In this document: piece after piece, positions 8,027 to 16,059 of the stretch | How the letters are laid out: each line of letters begins with the position of its first letter | Numbering within the stretch: the first letter of the stretch is position 1 | Assembly: GCA_022824685.1 (NCBI GenBank) | Contig: JAJDZJ010000143.1 | Span: 1-49,205 of the forward strand | From: Caldilineaceae bacterium | GTDB taxonomy: Bacteria > Chloroflexota > Anaerolineae > Caldilineales > Caldilineaceae | DNA: 49,205 nucleotides | Direction of reading: 5' to 3' | Notes under the pieces: generated by a model | The model's database searches: none | What the model was told of the DNA's origin: nothing | What the model saw: the letters and a program-made list of their open reading frames with translations, nothing else | Made by a program: the position numbers and the translations under genes

Positions 8027-9013
8027 TTAAGCCTCTTCCTCGACGGCAGGAGCCCCAGACCACTCCTCCGTCGTATCGCCCAGATCGAGCGTGGTCTCTT
8101 CCAGCAGCTCGGAGATGATCTGTTCGGCCGTGCGCCCCCTCAGCGCCGCGTCCGATCGCACGATGCAGCGGTGCGGCAAGGCCAGCGGAGCCAGCGCCTG
8201 CACGTCGTCCGGAAGCGCGAACTCACGCCCCCGCAACGCGGCCCGCGCCTGCGCGCCTCGATACAGCGCCAGCGAACCACGCGGGCTCGCGCCCAACGCC
8301 AGGTCCGAGTGGCTGCGCGTCGCCTGCACCAGCCCCACAATATAGTCCCGTATGCTGTCAGCCACCGTCACCTGCCATATCTGTTCCGCCAGCTCCGGCA
8401 GATTGTGGCCGTCAACGACCGCATCCAGCGTCTCAATCGGGTGTCGATGCCCTAAGTTGACCAGCATCTCCCCCTCCTCCGTGTCCGACAGATAGCCCAG
8501 GTTCAGTTTGAACAGGAAGCGATCGAGCTGTGCCTCCGGCAGCGGAAAGGTGCCTTCATACTCAACCGGGTTCTGCGTCGCAATCACCATGAACGGGCGC
8601 GGCAAAGGCCGCGTTACCCCGTCCGCGGTGATCTGCTGTTCGCCCATACACTCCAGGAGAGCCGCCTGCGTGCGCGGCGTGGCGCGGTTTATCTCGTCCG
8701 CCAGCAGAATATGGGTGAATGCGGGCCCGGCGATAAACTGGAACTGCCGCGTCTCCTGGTTGAATATGCTCGTGCCCGTGATGTCGCTGGGAAGCAGGTC
8801 AGGCGTGCACTGCAGGCGCCGAAAGTCCACGCCCAGGCTAACCGACAGCGCCCGCGCCATCATCGTCTTGCCCACGCCCGGAACATCCTCGAGCAGCACG
8901 TGGCCTTCGCACAACAATGCGATCAGCAGATGCTCGATGACCTCCTCTTTGCCAACGATCACATCGCCGACATTTTCCTGTACACCGCGAAAAAACTCCT
9001 GCGCGTTCTGCAT
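8027..9013 (-). CDS. MoxR-family AAA+ ATPase
   Basis: 328 residues, the usual MoxR size. Walker A GVGKT at 46-50, Walker B HILLADEINR at 101-110, sensor region VIATQNPVEYEGTFPLPEAQ, then the C-terminal helical lid. MoxR proteins act as chaperone-like ATPases that help mature or insert metal cofactors or assemble complexes with vWA-domain partners. It is the first gene of the operon with the DUF58 and DUF4129 genes. A weak -10-like TAGAAT (9167-9162) lies about 150 nt upstream on the minus strand. Confidence 0.92.
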   Translation of the reverse strand: MQNAQEFFRGVQENVGDVIVGKEEVIEHLLIALLCEGHVLLEDVPGVGKTMMARALSVSLGVDFRRLQCTPDLLPSDITGTSIFNQETRQFQFIAGPAFTHILLADEINRATPRTQAALLECMGEQQITADGVTRPLPRPFMVIATQNPVEYEGTFPLPEAQLDRFLFKLNLGYLSDTEEGEMLVNLGHRHPIETLDAVVDGHNLPELAEQIWQVTVADSIRDYIVGLVQATRSHSDLALGASPRGSLALYRGAQARAALRGREFALPDDVQALAPLALPHRCIVRSDAALRGRTAEQIISELLEETTLDLGDTTEEWSGAPAVEEEA

Positions 9014-9220
9014 GCAATGCCTCTATTCCTGGATCGGTGAGGGCTTCGCCACGGCGCCGAATCTCGCCGCGCGCCACTGTCTCGACTGCCGGAAATTGCC
9101 TGGCGCAGGCGGCGTCCCTTCAGCGCGCCATACAAACGTGGTTGGGCGACTCAATTCGCCCATTCTACTTTACTCCCATGATTTCTCCGAACTTGCTGGC
9201 CCCAACCATGCGCCGCCCCG

Positions 9221-9365
9221 CTGTTCCACTGCAGTACGCCCGCCCTTCCCCCCGCAGTGCCCCCGCCCTACCCCCCACAGTTCTTCCCGCCGCTCGCCCC
9301 CAAATCCCCCAAATCCCTCTAATCCCCCCAAATCCCCGTCCAGACAGCCAACCCCTGCAGTTCTC
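9221..9365. repeat. C-rich intergenic repeat module, copy A
   Basis: Between the moxR start and tRNA-Arg. It contains CACTGCAGT (9227-9235), CCCGCCGCTCG, and AATCCCCCCAAAT followed by CCGT-x-CAGACA (9321-9345). The same ordered blocks occur at 17692-17815. No coding potential is seen in 9014-9393. Confidence 0.6.
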
Positions 9366-9393
9366 GCCGCGCCCAAGATCCACCCTGCTTCTT

Positions 9394-9422
9394 TTGACCT
9401 CGAAGGTCCTTTGTGCTATCGT
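9394..9422 (+). promoter_or_regulatory. tRNA-Arg promoter
   Basis: TTGACC (9394-9399), a 17-nt spacer and TATCGT (9417-9422), with an upstream TG (extended -10). The mature tRNA starts 24 nt after the -10. Confidence 0.55.
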
Positions 9423-9445
9423 CAAGAAGGTGCGCAGGGCTTCCT

Positions 9446-9518
9446 GCCCCCGTAGCTCAGAGGATAGAGCAGAGGTTTCCTAAACCTTGAGCCGTAGGTT
9501 CGACTCCTACCGGGGGCG
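9446..9518 (+). tRNA. tRNA-Arg (anticodon CCT)
   Basis: A full cloverleaf can be folded by hand. The acceptor stem is GCCCCCG (9446-9452) with CGGGGGC (9511-9517). The D stem is GCTC with GAGC (9455-9458 and 9467-9470). The anticodon stem is GAGGT with ACCTT around the loop TTCCTAA, giving anticodon CCT (9479-9481). The T stem is GTAGG with CCTAC around TTCGACT. Discriminator base G at 9518. CCA is not encoded. Confidence 0.96.
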
Positions 9519-9555
9519 CTCTCCTTCCACAAAATTCAGAGGGAAATCGGTAACG

Positions 9556-9584
9556 AAAAAGAGAGTCGCGGACGCGACTCTCTC
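9556..9584 (-). terminator. Intrinsic terminator of the M81 peptidase gene
   Basis: GAGAGTCGCG (9561-9570) and CGCGACTCTC (9573-9582) form a nearly perfect 10-bp stem. On the minus strand it is followed by TTTTT (9560-9556). It lies about 65 nt after the stop codon at 9648. On the plus strand it may also catch transcripts from tRNA-Arg, though without a T-run. Confidence 0.85.
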
Positions 9585-9647
9585 CTCCCACTTCTCGCTC
9601 GCCAAAACAACAAGCTAACCCAGCTCAAATCCAGCCCTAATCCAGCC

Positions 9648-11126
9648 CTAATCCAGCACTGTGAACGGATAGAGAGCGCGTCCCAGCCGCCGGAAGGACA
9701 GGTCGGCCAGGCTGTGCACGCTCGGCTCCGCCACCACGTGGATCGCGCCCGCCCACGACGCAAACCCGGCGCGAAAATGCGCGCTCGATTTCACGCAAAC
9801 ATACCGCATCTGCCGCGGATCCAGCCCGAGCGTCCGCGCGAAAGCAGTATCAAAGGGTTGCTCCCGCTGGCTCACCAGCAACACGTGGATCCCTTCCTGG
9901 ACCACATGCGCCGACGGGCCCATATCCCCTCTCAACCCCGCATACATGGGCCCGTCATACCGAAACGCCCCGTCAGAAAGCGCCGCGACATCCACCTCCA
10001 TCGGCACAGGGGCCCCCTGCATCGGAGACGACTTGCCGCCCACCTCCAGGGCCGCGTGCCCGCCTACACCCGCCTCCTGACAGATTGCAACCGCCTCGGG
10101 GTCGACAATATAGAGCACGCACGCATCCTCTAACTGCATGTCGATGAAGGTCCGCAAGACGCCCGTGCTGTCTCCCGGCGATCCGCCGCCCGTGTTGTCC
10201 TGCATATCGGCCAGAATGACCGGGTAAAGTCCCTCCTCCTGCGCCCTTTCCAGCGTCGCACGCGCAGAAAACAGCGCCAACTGCCAGTCTTCTCGCCGCG
10301 CAAATATCCACTTCCCCAACTGGTCTGCATAGGCCTGCGCCAGCCGTTGGTTGTCCTCCGTCACAACATAGACCGACGCGCCCATATCCGGTACATCCGC
10401 CAGAAAAAAACAGGTCGCGATCGAGCCGCACACGACCCCTGGCTGAGACTCGATCCGGTGCAGTTCAGCGATCGCTTCCCGCATCGGCGGATGCGCCGTC
10501 ACCTGGTTCAGCCCCCATGCCATAGGAATCCTGTGCAGGGCCATCGTCGGCCGCAGGCCCTCTCTCAGAATTCGCGCCAACACATCCGCGCACTCTCGGC
10601 CCCGCGCCGCCATGTCGACCTCAGGAAATGACTCCCGCCCGATCAGCGCATCGGCCATCTCGACCATCTGCCGCGAAACATTCGAGTGTATGTCCAACTG
10701 CGCCAGCACCGGCACGTCCGGGCCAACCGTCTCCCGCACCTTCGCGAGCAGATGGCCCTCCGCATCCGCCAAGCCGTCAGGCCCGTCGAGATCCCCGACC
10801 GCCATCGAACCGTGCAGCTCCAACAGCACGCCGTCCAAAGGCAGCGCATCCGTCAGCCCGTCCAAAATGCGCCCCAGCAGCTCATCATACAGCGGCCGCG
10901 GCGTCGGCGCGCTCGGCTGCGGTTCGCCAAACAAGGTCGGTGCCAGCTCGAATCCGTGCGCTCGCGCCCCCTCAATAAACCCGCCAATCGGTGTATTCGT
11001 CCCCGCAAACGTATGCAGGATCTCGTCGCCTTCAAGCAGGAACCGTTCCTCGTAGCTCGCCCGCGTCGTCGGTACCGGCGTAAACGTGCTGCTCTCGTGG
11101 CTGAGTCCCCCAACCGCAACTCTCAT
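9648..11126 (-). CDS. M81-family metallopeptidase (MlrC-like)
   Basis: 492 residues from the ATG at 11126 (GGGAGG 5 nt upstream); the longer frame to 11369 is antisense to a GC-rich spacer. M81 proteins include MlrC, which finishes breakdown of linearised microcystin, but most family members have other, unknown amide substrates. Visible features: N-terminal VAVGGLSHESSTFTP (family motif with HE-NTF-like pattern), LLELHGSM around 102-108, and the probable metal ligands in LDIHSN (D145, H147). A later DMQDNTGGGSPGDST motif is typical of the C-terminal domain. It lies downstream of an SDR gene in a catabolic-looking group. Confidence 0.88.
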   Translation of the reverse strand: MRVAVGGLSHESSTFTPVPTTRASYEERFLLEGDEILHTFAGTNTPIGGFIEGARAHGFELAPTLFGEPQPSAPTPRPLYDELLGRILDGLTDALPLDGVLLELHGSMAVGDLDGPDGLADAEGHLLAKVRETVGPDVPVLAQLDIHSNVSRQMVEMADALIGRESFPEVDMAARGRECADVLARILREGLRPTMALHRIPMAWGLNQVTAHPPMREAIAELHRIESQPGVVCGSIATCFFLADVPDMGASVYVVTEDNQRLAQAYADQLGKWIFARREDWQLALFSARATLERAQEEGLYPVILADMQDNTGGGSPGDSTGVLRTFIDMQLEDACVLYIVDPEAVAICQEAGVGGHAALEVGGKSSPMQGAPVPMEVDVAALSDGAFRYDGPMYAGLRGDMGPSAHVVQEGIHVLLVSQREQPFDTAFARTLGLDPRQMRYVCVKSSAHFRAGFASWAGAIHVVAEPSVHSLADLSFRRLGRALYPFTVLD

Positions 11127-11472
11127 TCTGTCCTCCCGGTGGCCATTTCCTGCCTTCTCTCCTAAGCTCCAATGCAGTTCTGGGCCTCCCCCAACCCCCA
11201 CCCAGCAACGGGGTAGCCTTGCGCTGTATCGGCGGCCCCTCCGCGCCCCGCCCTTCCCGCGGCCCGCCGCCGCGCCTATCCGACAACACCCCGCCAGCAA
11301 CCAGGTGTCCGTTCGACGGGGCGGGGCAGTGCCTGGACCTGGTGGCCTTGCGCCGAACCCCGGCGGCAAACACCCGCCGCCGGGCCGGGGGACACCCCCG
11401 GACCCCCCACAACGCTGCCCGGCGCCGCTGCGTCAACCCAGCGGCCTTCTCCGCCAACCGCCACACCAGCCG
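11127..11472. other. GC-rich spacer without a gene between SDR and M81 genes
   Basis: 346 bases of strongly C/G-biased DNA. The ORFs that cross it are low-complexity Arg/Gly/Pro shadows. It holds a palindromic repeat (11385-11401) and a second imperfect palindrome CGGCGG...CCGCCG near 11361-11379. Confidence 0.55.
11385..11401. repeat. REP-like G/C palindrome, copy 1
   Basis: CCGGGGG (11385-11391), loop ACA, CCCCCGG (11395-11401), followed by ACCCCCCAC. The layout (G-run, 3-nt A/T/C loop, C-run, one to several bases, then a second C-run) matches 45798-45816. Confidence 0.5.
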
Positions 11473-12273
11473 CTATCCACCTTCCTCCGCCGCCTCCGGC
11501 AGCACGAGCCCGTGTACAAAACCGCCGTCAACGCGCAATATCGTGCCCGTCACGTAGTCGGCGTCATCGCTCGCAAGATAGGCAGTCGCTTTCCCAATAT
11601 CCTCCGGCACCCCTATCCGCCCCCAAGGAATGCGGCGGCCCCCCTCAGCGATATCTTGTTCACTGTAGAATTTACGCTCGCCCGGTGTATCGATCCAGCC
11701 GGGATTGATCACATTGACATTGATCCGGTCTCCCGCCAGCTCCGCCGCCATCGTGCGCGCCAGGTGGTTGATCGCCGCCTTCGACATGTTGTAGGCCCCG
11801 CTGCTGGGGAATGCGATCTCCTCGTGAACCGAACTGATCACCACGATCTTGCCCCGGCTGTGCCCCGCAAGCGGCTGCTTCAGCATCTGCTGCGCGGCCA
11901 ATTGGCACGTGTGATAGACGCCGAACTGGGTCACCTCAAACGTCCGCATCACGTTCTCCCACTTCGCCTCCACCACCGGCTCGCGCACAGAGACCGCCGC
12001 ATTGGCCACCGCCACGTCGATCCCCCCAAACCGCGCCACCGCGCCCTCGATCATCGCCGCGATCGCATCCCGGTCCGACACGTCCGCCTGCCACACCAGC
12101 GCCTCGCCGCCCATTCGCCGGATCTCTTCCGCCGCGCTCTCAGCCTCAGCCTCCGACGTGCGGTAATTCACCACCACATTCGCGCCCTCTTCCGCCAGGC
12201 ATAACGCAATACCCCGCCCAATACCCAGTGACGCGCCCGTCACCAACGCCGTCTTCCCCTCAAATCGTCTCAT
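11473..12273 (-). CDS. SDR-family oxidoreductase (glucose/3-oxoacyl reductase-like)
   Basis: 266 residues, a classical short-chain dehydrogenase using NAD(P)H. TGASLGIG cofactor loop at 12-19, ADVSD near 63-67, NAA at 91-93, catalytic Ser in VISSVHEE (147-148), Tyr161 and Lys165 in YNMSK, and the INPGWIDTPG loop. It resembles the glucose-1-dehydrogenase/FabG-like subgroup; the real substrate is probably a sugar or polyol in this context. I chose the ATG at 12273 because GGAG lies 7 nt upstream; a TTG two codons earlier (12279) is possible. No gene lies between it and the glycosidase-like gene. Confidence 0.92.
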   Translation of the reverse strand: MRRFEGKTALVTGASLGIGRGIALCLAEEGANVVVNYRTSEAEAESAAEEIRRMGGEALVWQADVSDRDAIAAMIEGAVARFGGIDVAVANAAVSVREPVVEAKWENVMRTFEVTQFGVYHTCQLAAQQMLKQPLAGHSRGKIVVISSVHEEIAFPSSGAYNMSKAAINHLARTMAAELAGDRINVNVINPGWIDTPGERKFYSEQDIAEGGRRIPWGRIGVPEDIGKATAYLASDDADYVTGTILRVDGGFVHGLVLPEAAEEGG

Positions 12274-12388
12274 CTCCAAACTCCATTCCTGGTGTATTTT
12301 CCTCCCTGCCGATAAATCGCTTCACTTCATACCTTCCCTTCGTCCCCCATCCCCGCCGCTCCCACTACGCCCGCGCCGCGGCGCCTCC

Positions 12389-12430
12389 CCACTGACCACT
12401 GACTACTGCAGTTCCGACCACTGCAGTTCC
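12389..12430. repeat. ACTGCAGTT/CCACTGA repeat locus
   Basis: Heptamer-like units CCACTGA, CCACTGA and CTACTGC, then two copies of ACTGCAGTTCC. On the minus strand it begins a few bases after the stop codon at 12435. The remaining 12280-12388 is C-rich spacer without a gene. Confidence 0.6.
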
Positions 12431-12434
12431 ATCC

Positions 12435-13916
12435 TCAACTAAACCAGTACGAATAGAGCTCCGCCTGCCACAAATGGAACTGCAGCCGGACCGTCTGGCC
12501 CGCCAACTCCTTCAGACTCCGCCCATCGCGCCATTCAACCCGTTCGTCAATACTGTCCTTGATGGCCGGAATGCAATCCTCTTTCGTAAAGCCGGGAATG
12601 GGCGCGCCGATTCCCGCGTCAATCACCTCTACCAGCACCCGCCCCCGCCACGAATCCGCGTTCACGTGCAGCGTATCGCCGCCCACCTCCACCGGACGTG
12701 TAAGGACCGACCCCCACTCAACCCCGCCCTTAAGCGAAACAAAGCCGTCCATGCGCAGCCTCGCCAGGCACAGCGCGCTGGCATCCAGGTAGCGTCTGTT
12801 CAGCGTATCCTCAACCGAAAGGCTGCGATAGCGAATCCCCAGATAGTAGAACCACAGCTCATTGTTCCGTTGAACCGGGCGGTTCAGGATCAGGATCTGG
12901 CCCGTATCGTACGTCTCACCGTCCCCAACCGGCGACATCTCCATAAATGGCGCCCGGTCCGCCGCCCGCTCCCAGTCCAGCAGATTGCGGCTGGAAGCCA
13001 GCTCCACCGACTTGCGGCTGTCAACGTTCTCATATATGGGGGGATGTTTGCCCGCCCAATGGTGCATCACCGGCATCGCCAGGTAGAGACCCTCATACGG
13101 AAATATGGGGAAGTTGTACACATCCGTACGCCACTCCTCCGGCCGGTTGTAGATCGGCGTCAGATACGCCGGGTCGTCAAAGAACCTCTGCAGCCGAACA
13201 AAACCGTTCTCCTGGTCCGTCTGGTCCGCATGGAATATCAGCCCGTGCTCATCCCAGTTGGCGAAGTCCTCGCTCGTATACAGCTGCCAGGATCGCCCGT
13301 AAGGCCCGTTCCGTTTGGCCGCGGCAATGAACAGCCTCTTCGTCTCGTCGTAAGTCAGGTGCGATTCATCGTGGCTGTGAAGCGACGGAACGTCGACCTC
13401 CTCCCACTGCAGAAAGTCAGCCGACACCATCGAGCGCAGCTCATTCCCGCCGTAGCGCAGTCCCTTGAACCGTCGCCCAGGATCCGGATCGTGCGGGTCA
13501 TAAATCGGCCCCTGTAGCATTCCATTCGCGCTGGGAAGAATATTGTTTTCGTGCCCAATCGGCGTCCCACGCCAGTGCAGACCCTGATAGTCATAGAGCC
13601 CCAGTATTGGCTTCTCCCAGTTGACCCCGTCCTCCGAAGTGGCATAACAGGCGTATCTCTCCCCGCCGGCCGGCGCGCCCGTCACGTCCAAACGGACTTC
13701 GGAATTCAACCCCTCGGTGCCGGTCAGGTAGATCATCTTGAAAACACCCTCATCCGGAAGCCATACCGGTGTCGTCCGTATCTGAATCGAACTGTTCTCC
13801 CAGCGGTATTCAGGTCGGATGACGACATTGTCACGCGCCTTTCGCGGTTGGTGCAGCTTGCGCGCCAGATTGTCGATCGCCTCGACCTCGTGATCATCGA
13901 TAAAGAGATGTTTCAT
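12435..13916 (-). CDS. Five-bladed beta-propeller protein, GH32/GH43-superfamily-like
   Basis: 493 residues. The protein has repeated propeller-type strands with Asp/Glu-rich turns: YACYATSEDGVNWEKPILG, PIYDPHDPDPGRRFKGLRY, LYTSEDFANWDEHG, LASSRNLLDWERA. These are the SxDGxxW motifs of glycoside hydrolase-like propellers. The C-terminal 90 residues fit a small beta-sandwich, with a VEVIDAGIGAPIPGF motif and an ending of LWQAELYSYWF, as in GH32-like proteins. No signal peptide is seen, so it is probably cytosolic. The ATG at 13916 has a perfect AAGGAGG 7 nt upstream. The gene lies 31 nt after the Gfo gene on the same strand, so the two probably act together on one sugar. Exact activity is unknown. 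Confidence 0.7.
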   Translation of the reverse strand: MKHLFIDDHEVEAIDNLARKLHQPRKARDNVVIRPEYRWENSSIQIRTTPVWLPDEGVFKMIYLTGTEGLNSEVRLDVTGAPAGGERYACYATSEDGVNWEKPILGLYDYQGLHWRGTPIGHENNILPSANGMLQGPIYDPHDPDPGRRFKGLRYGGNELRSMVSADFLQWEEVDVPSLHSHDESHLTYDETKRLFIAAAKRNGPYGRSWQLYTSEDFANWDEHGLIFHADQTDQENGFVRLQRFFDDPAYLTPIYNRPEEWRTDVYNFPIFPYEGLYLAMPVMHHWAGKHPPIYENVDSRKSVELASSRNLLDWERAADRAPFMEMSPVGDGETYDTGQILILNRPVQRNNELWFYYLGIRYRSLSVEDTLNRRYLDASALCLARLRMDGFVSLKGGVEWGSVLTRPVEVGGDTLHVNADSWRGRVLVEVIDAGIGAPIPGFTKEDCIPAIKDSIDERVEWRDGRSLKELAGQTVRLQFHLWQAELYSYWFS

Positions 13917-13947
13917 TGCCGTCCCTCCTTCCTGCCCTAAGCCCGAC

Positions 13948-15048
13948 TCAGAAGTGCCCTTCGTCCCGCAGCATGTACAGCTGCGACGAACGGTCGACCA
14001 GCGGCAGCTCCACTGGGCAGTTCCCCCGGCGCTGTGACTCGTAAATGGCCATCACCATTTCCAGCGACGCCACCCCGTCCTCTCCGTTCGAGCTCGGTTC
14101 GCCGCCGTCCTCCATGCAGCGTACCAACTCCTCCACCGCCAGCTGGATCGAGCTTGCCTCTTCAATCGCCGGAAAAGGCTGAGGCTCCAGCGTAAACCAC
14201 TCGATACGCGAGTCCGGCTCATTCAGGCGGTCGGTCGTGTCCACGCCCAGCAGCCATTGGTTGCCCGCATACTCCAGGCTGATCACCCCATCAGTTCCCT
14301 GCAGCTCCAGACCGAATCTGGCATACCGCGTCAGCTCGTTTGCCATGCACACCGCGCTGACGCCCGAATGGAAACTGAAGATCGCGTCGCTGATGTCCTC
14401 CACCTGAAACTCATGGCGGTGGCGCCGGTGCGCCGTACCGACTACCAATTTAACGTCGCCCGCATAGATGCGAAATAGGTCAAACGTGTGCACTGCATCG
14501 TGGATCAGCGGCCCCTCTTCGTCCGCCGTCCACGCCGGGAACGGCTTGACCCCCTGGCAGATGCCCAACATCGAAATCAGGTCTCCGATTGCCCCCTCAT
14601 CGACCATCTCCTTCGCCTTGATAAAGGCAGGATTCCAGCGTCTTGAATGATTGACTGACAGCACGCATCCAGTGCGTCGGCACGCCGCCACAATCGCGTC
14701 CCCGTCTTCCAGGCTCAGCGCCAGCGGCTTCTCACACAGAATCCCCTTGGCCCCGTTTTCCACCGCTGCCTCGACGATATCCCGGTGCAGCCCCGGATGT
14801 GTCGCCACGCACACAATATCCAGCTTCTCCTTCTCCAACATCTGCCGGTAGTCCAGATAGAGCGCGTCCACATCCCACATGCGCCCAAACACTTGCAGAT
14901 GCTCGTTCCCCCGGCTCGCCCCGGCCACAAGCTCCGTCTGCGCGCACACCGCCACGCCCCCTGCATGCGTCAGCGGTGTCGGCGGGTCCGTCTCCCAAAG
15001 AGTGCCAATCCGACCGCATCCAACCAGACCGGCGCGATAAGTATTCAT
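13948..15048 (-). CDS. Gfo/Idh/MocA-family oxidoreductase
   Basis: 366 residues. N-terminal Rossmann fold with GLVGCGRIG (8-16), then CEKPLAL, the family's catalytic Lys motif (EKP). The C-terminal alpha/beta domain carries GPLIHDAVHTFDLFRIY, in the place of the GGG-x-D-x-G-H-x-x-D pattern. These enzymes oxidise or reduce sugars, inositols or sugar acids with NAD(P). Start ATG at 15048 with AAAGGA upstream. It heads the group with the propeller glycosidase-like protein, SDR and M81 genes. Substrate unknown. Confidence 0.9.
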   Translation of the reverse strand: MNTYRAGLVGCGRIGTLWETDPPTPLTHAGGVAVCAQTELVAGASRGNEHLQVFGRMWDVDALYLDYRQMLEKEKLDIVCVATHPGLHRDIVEAAVENGAKGILCEKPLALSLEDGDAIVAACRRTGCVLSVNHSRRWNPAFIKAKEMVDEGAIGDLISMLGICQGVKPFPAWTADEEGPLIHDAVHTFDLFRIYAGDVKLVVGTAHRRHRHEFQVEDISDAIFSFHSGVSAVCMANELTRYARFGLELQGTDGVISLEYAGNQWLLGVDTTDRLNEPDSRIEWFTLEPQPFPAIEEASSIQLAVEELVRCMEDGGEPSSNGEDGVASLEMVMAIYESQRRGNCPVELPLVDRSSQLYMLRDEGHF

Positions 15049-15187
15049 ATGGTTCCTTTCTGTGGATGTTCTGAGAGGGTTATGTTACTTGCGTGCTATT
15101 CTGCGCGGCGGTGAGTCTCTCTCGTCTAGCCCCTCAAGGCAGTTGAGGATCGTAATCGTCCTTCGCCTGACGCGACGTTCCTGGCCA

Positions 15188-15628
15188 TCACGCCTGGTCA
15201 AACGGGTTCTGTGTTTTGAGTTCCGGAAACAAAGCGAAGTCACGATCACGAGTAAGAAGCGCTTCTGTACCGTGGGCAAGGCAAATCGCGGCAATCCTTG
15301 CATCATGGACAATCGCGCCCCGCACCTGCGGACGCTGTACAAGCCCGCCCAAAATTTCAAGAAAGCCGTCGGTCTCTCCAATGAGATGATTCACCGGTGA
15401 CGCAATCCATACTTCGAGTTGCTGCCATGCCAGTTCCGGCGACGTAGCGGCCTCTTTCCAGATACGCCGATTTGTCACGATGCTCAGAAACTCAAAGCAA
15501 CAGGGCCAGGGTATCGCCCAGCCCCGGCTTCCTTCAGCCAATCCGCGGACTATGTCGTACGCAGCCCTATGCACTTCAGATTCCCTGCGATGTGCGTAAA
15601 CGAGTAGATTCGTATCGACCGCGATCAC
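15188..15628 (-). CDS. PIN-domain toxin (VapC-like ribonuclease)
   Basis: 146 residues starting at GTG 15628. The acidic PIN residues are visible: D5 in AVDTN, the Glu in CFEFLS, the Asp in HDARIAAICLAHG, and the pair in TRDRDF. These coordinate Mg/Mn for RNA cleavage. The start overlaps the antitoxin stop by 4 nt (GTGA), so translation is coupled. The upstream in-frame extension to 15673 lies inside the antitoxin gene and is unlikely. Confidence 0.9.
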   Translation of the reverse strand: MIAVDTNLLVYAHRRESEVHRAAYDIVRGLAEGSRGWAIPWPCCFEFLSIVTNRRIWKEAATSPELAWQQLEVWIASPVNHLIGETDGFLEILGGLVQRPQVRGAIVHDARIAAICLAHGTEALLTRDRDFALFPELKTQNPFDQA

Positions 15629-15873
15629 GGGGACTCCGGCTCCCCGTAAACGGTCTCCCGCAAATCCTGCCATGACATCGCATTGAGGGGGTCCACCGCG
15701 TTCGGATCCCCCACACTCATATCGGGCAGCTTGTACTCTCTCCGTGGTTCAGGCGCGGTAAGTGCGAGGCGAATGCCATCCTCGATCACGGCGCGCAGCG
15801 AACGGCCCGTGGCCTTCGCGTGCTGCCGCGCCCGACGTAGCAGTTCATCTTGAATTTCAATGGTCGTTTTCAT
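15625..15873 (-). CDS. Ribbon-helix-helix antitoxin (VapB-like)
   Basis: 82 residues. The N-terminal MKTTIEIQDELLRRARQHAK and the following RSLRAVIEDGI fit an RHH DNA-binding fold; the C-terminal 40 residues (PDMSVGDPNAVDPLN, then WQDLRETVYG) would wrap the toxin. It precedes the PIN toxin and probably represses the pair. The ATG at 15873 has AGGA about 10 nt upstream. No operator palindrome was clear in 15874-16059, which otherwise has no gene. Confidence 0.85.
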   Translation of the reverse strand: MKTTIEIQDELLRRARQHAKATGRSLRAVIEDGIRLALTAPEPRREYKLPDMSVGDPNAVDPLNAMSWQDLRETVYGEPESP

Positions 15874-16059
15874 GGCAGCAATCCTACCAATTTTCTGGGG
15901 ATATGAGCAAGTGCGCTATCACGTTCAACATGAGCGAAGACTGACCCATATCGTCGCTACGCAATCTCGGCCACGGCCCCGCAGTTCATCAACGCTTTCC
16001 GCGGGACTCGCCGGCAGCGCCCGGATCGGTAGACTGCCCCTCTCCAGCGAACACCCCAC

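Noticed and set aside
9446..9518. Integration site at tRNA-Arg
   Set aside because: No direct repeat of the tRNA 3' end and no integrase was seen in the window.
11086..12204. Long plus-strand Arg/His/Pro-rich ORF
   Set aside because: It is antisense to the SDR gene and the GC-rich spacer, with no family motif or Shine-Dalgarno.
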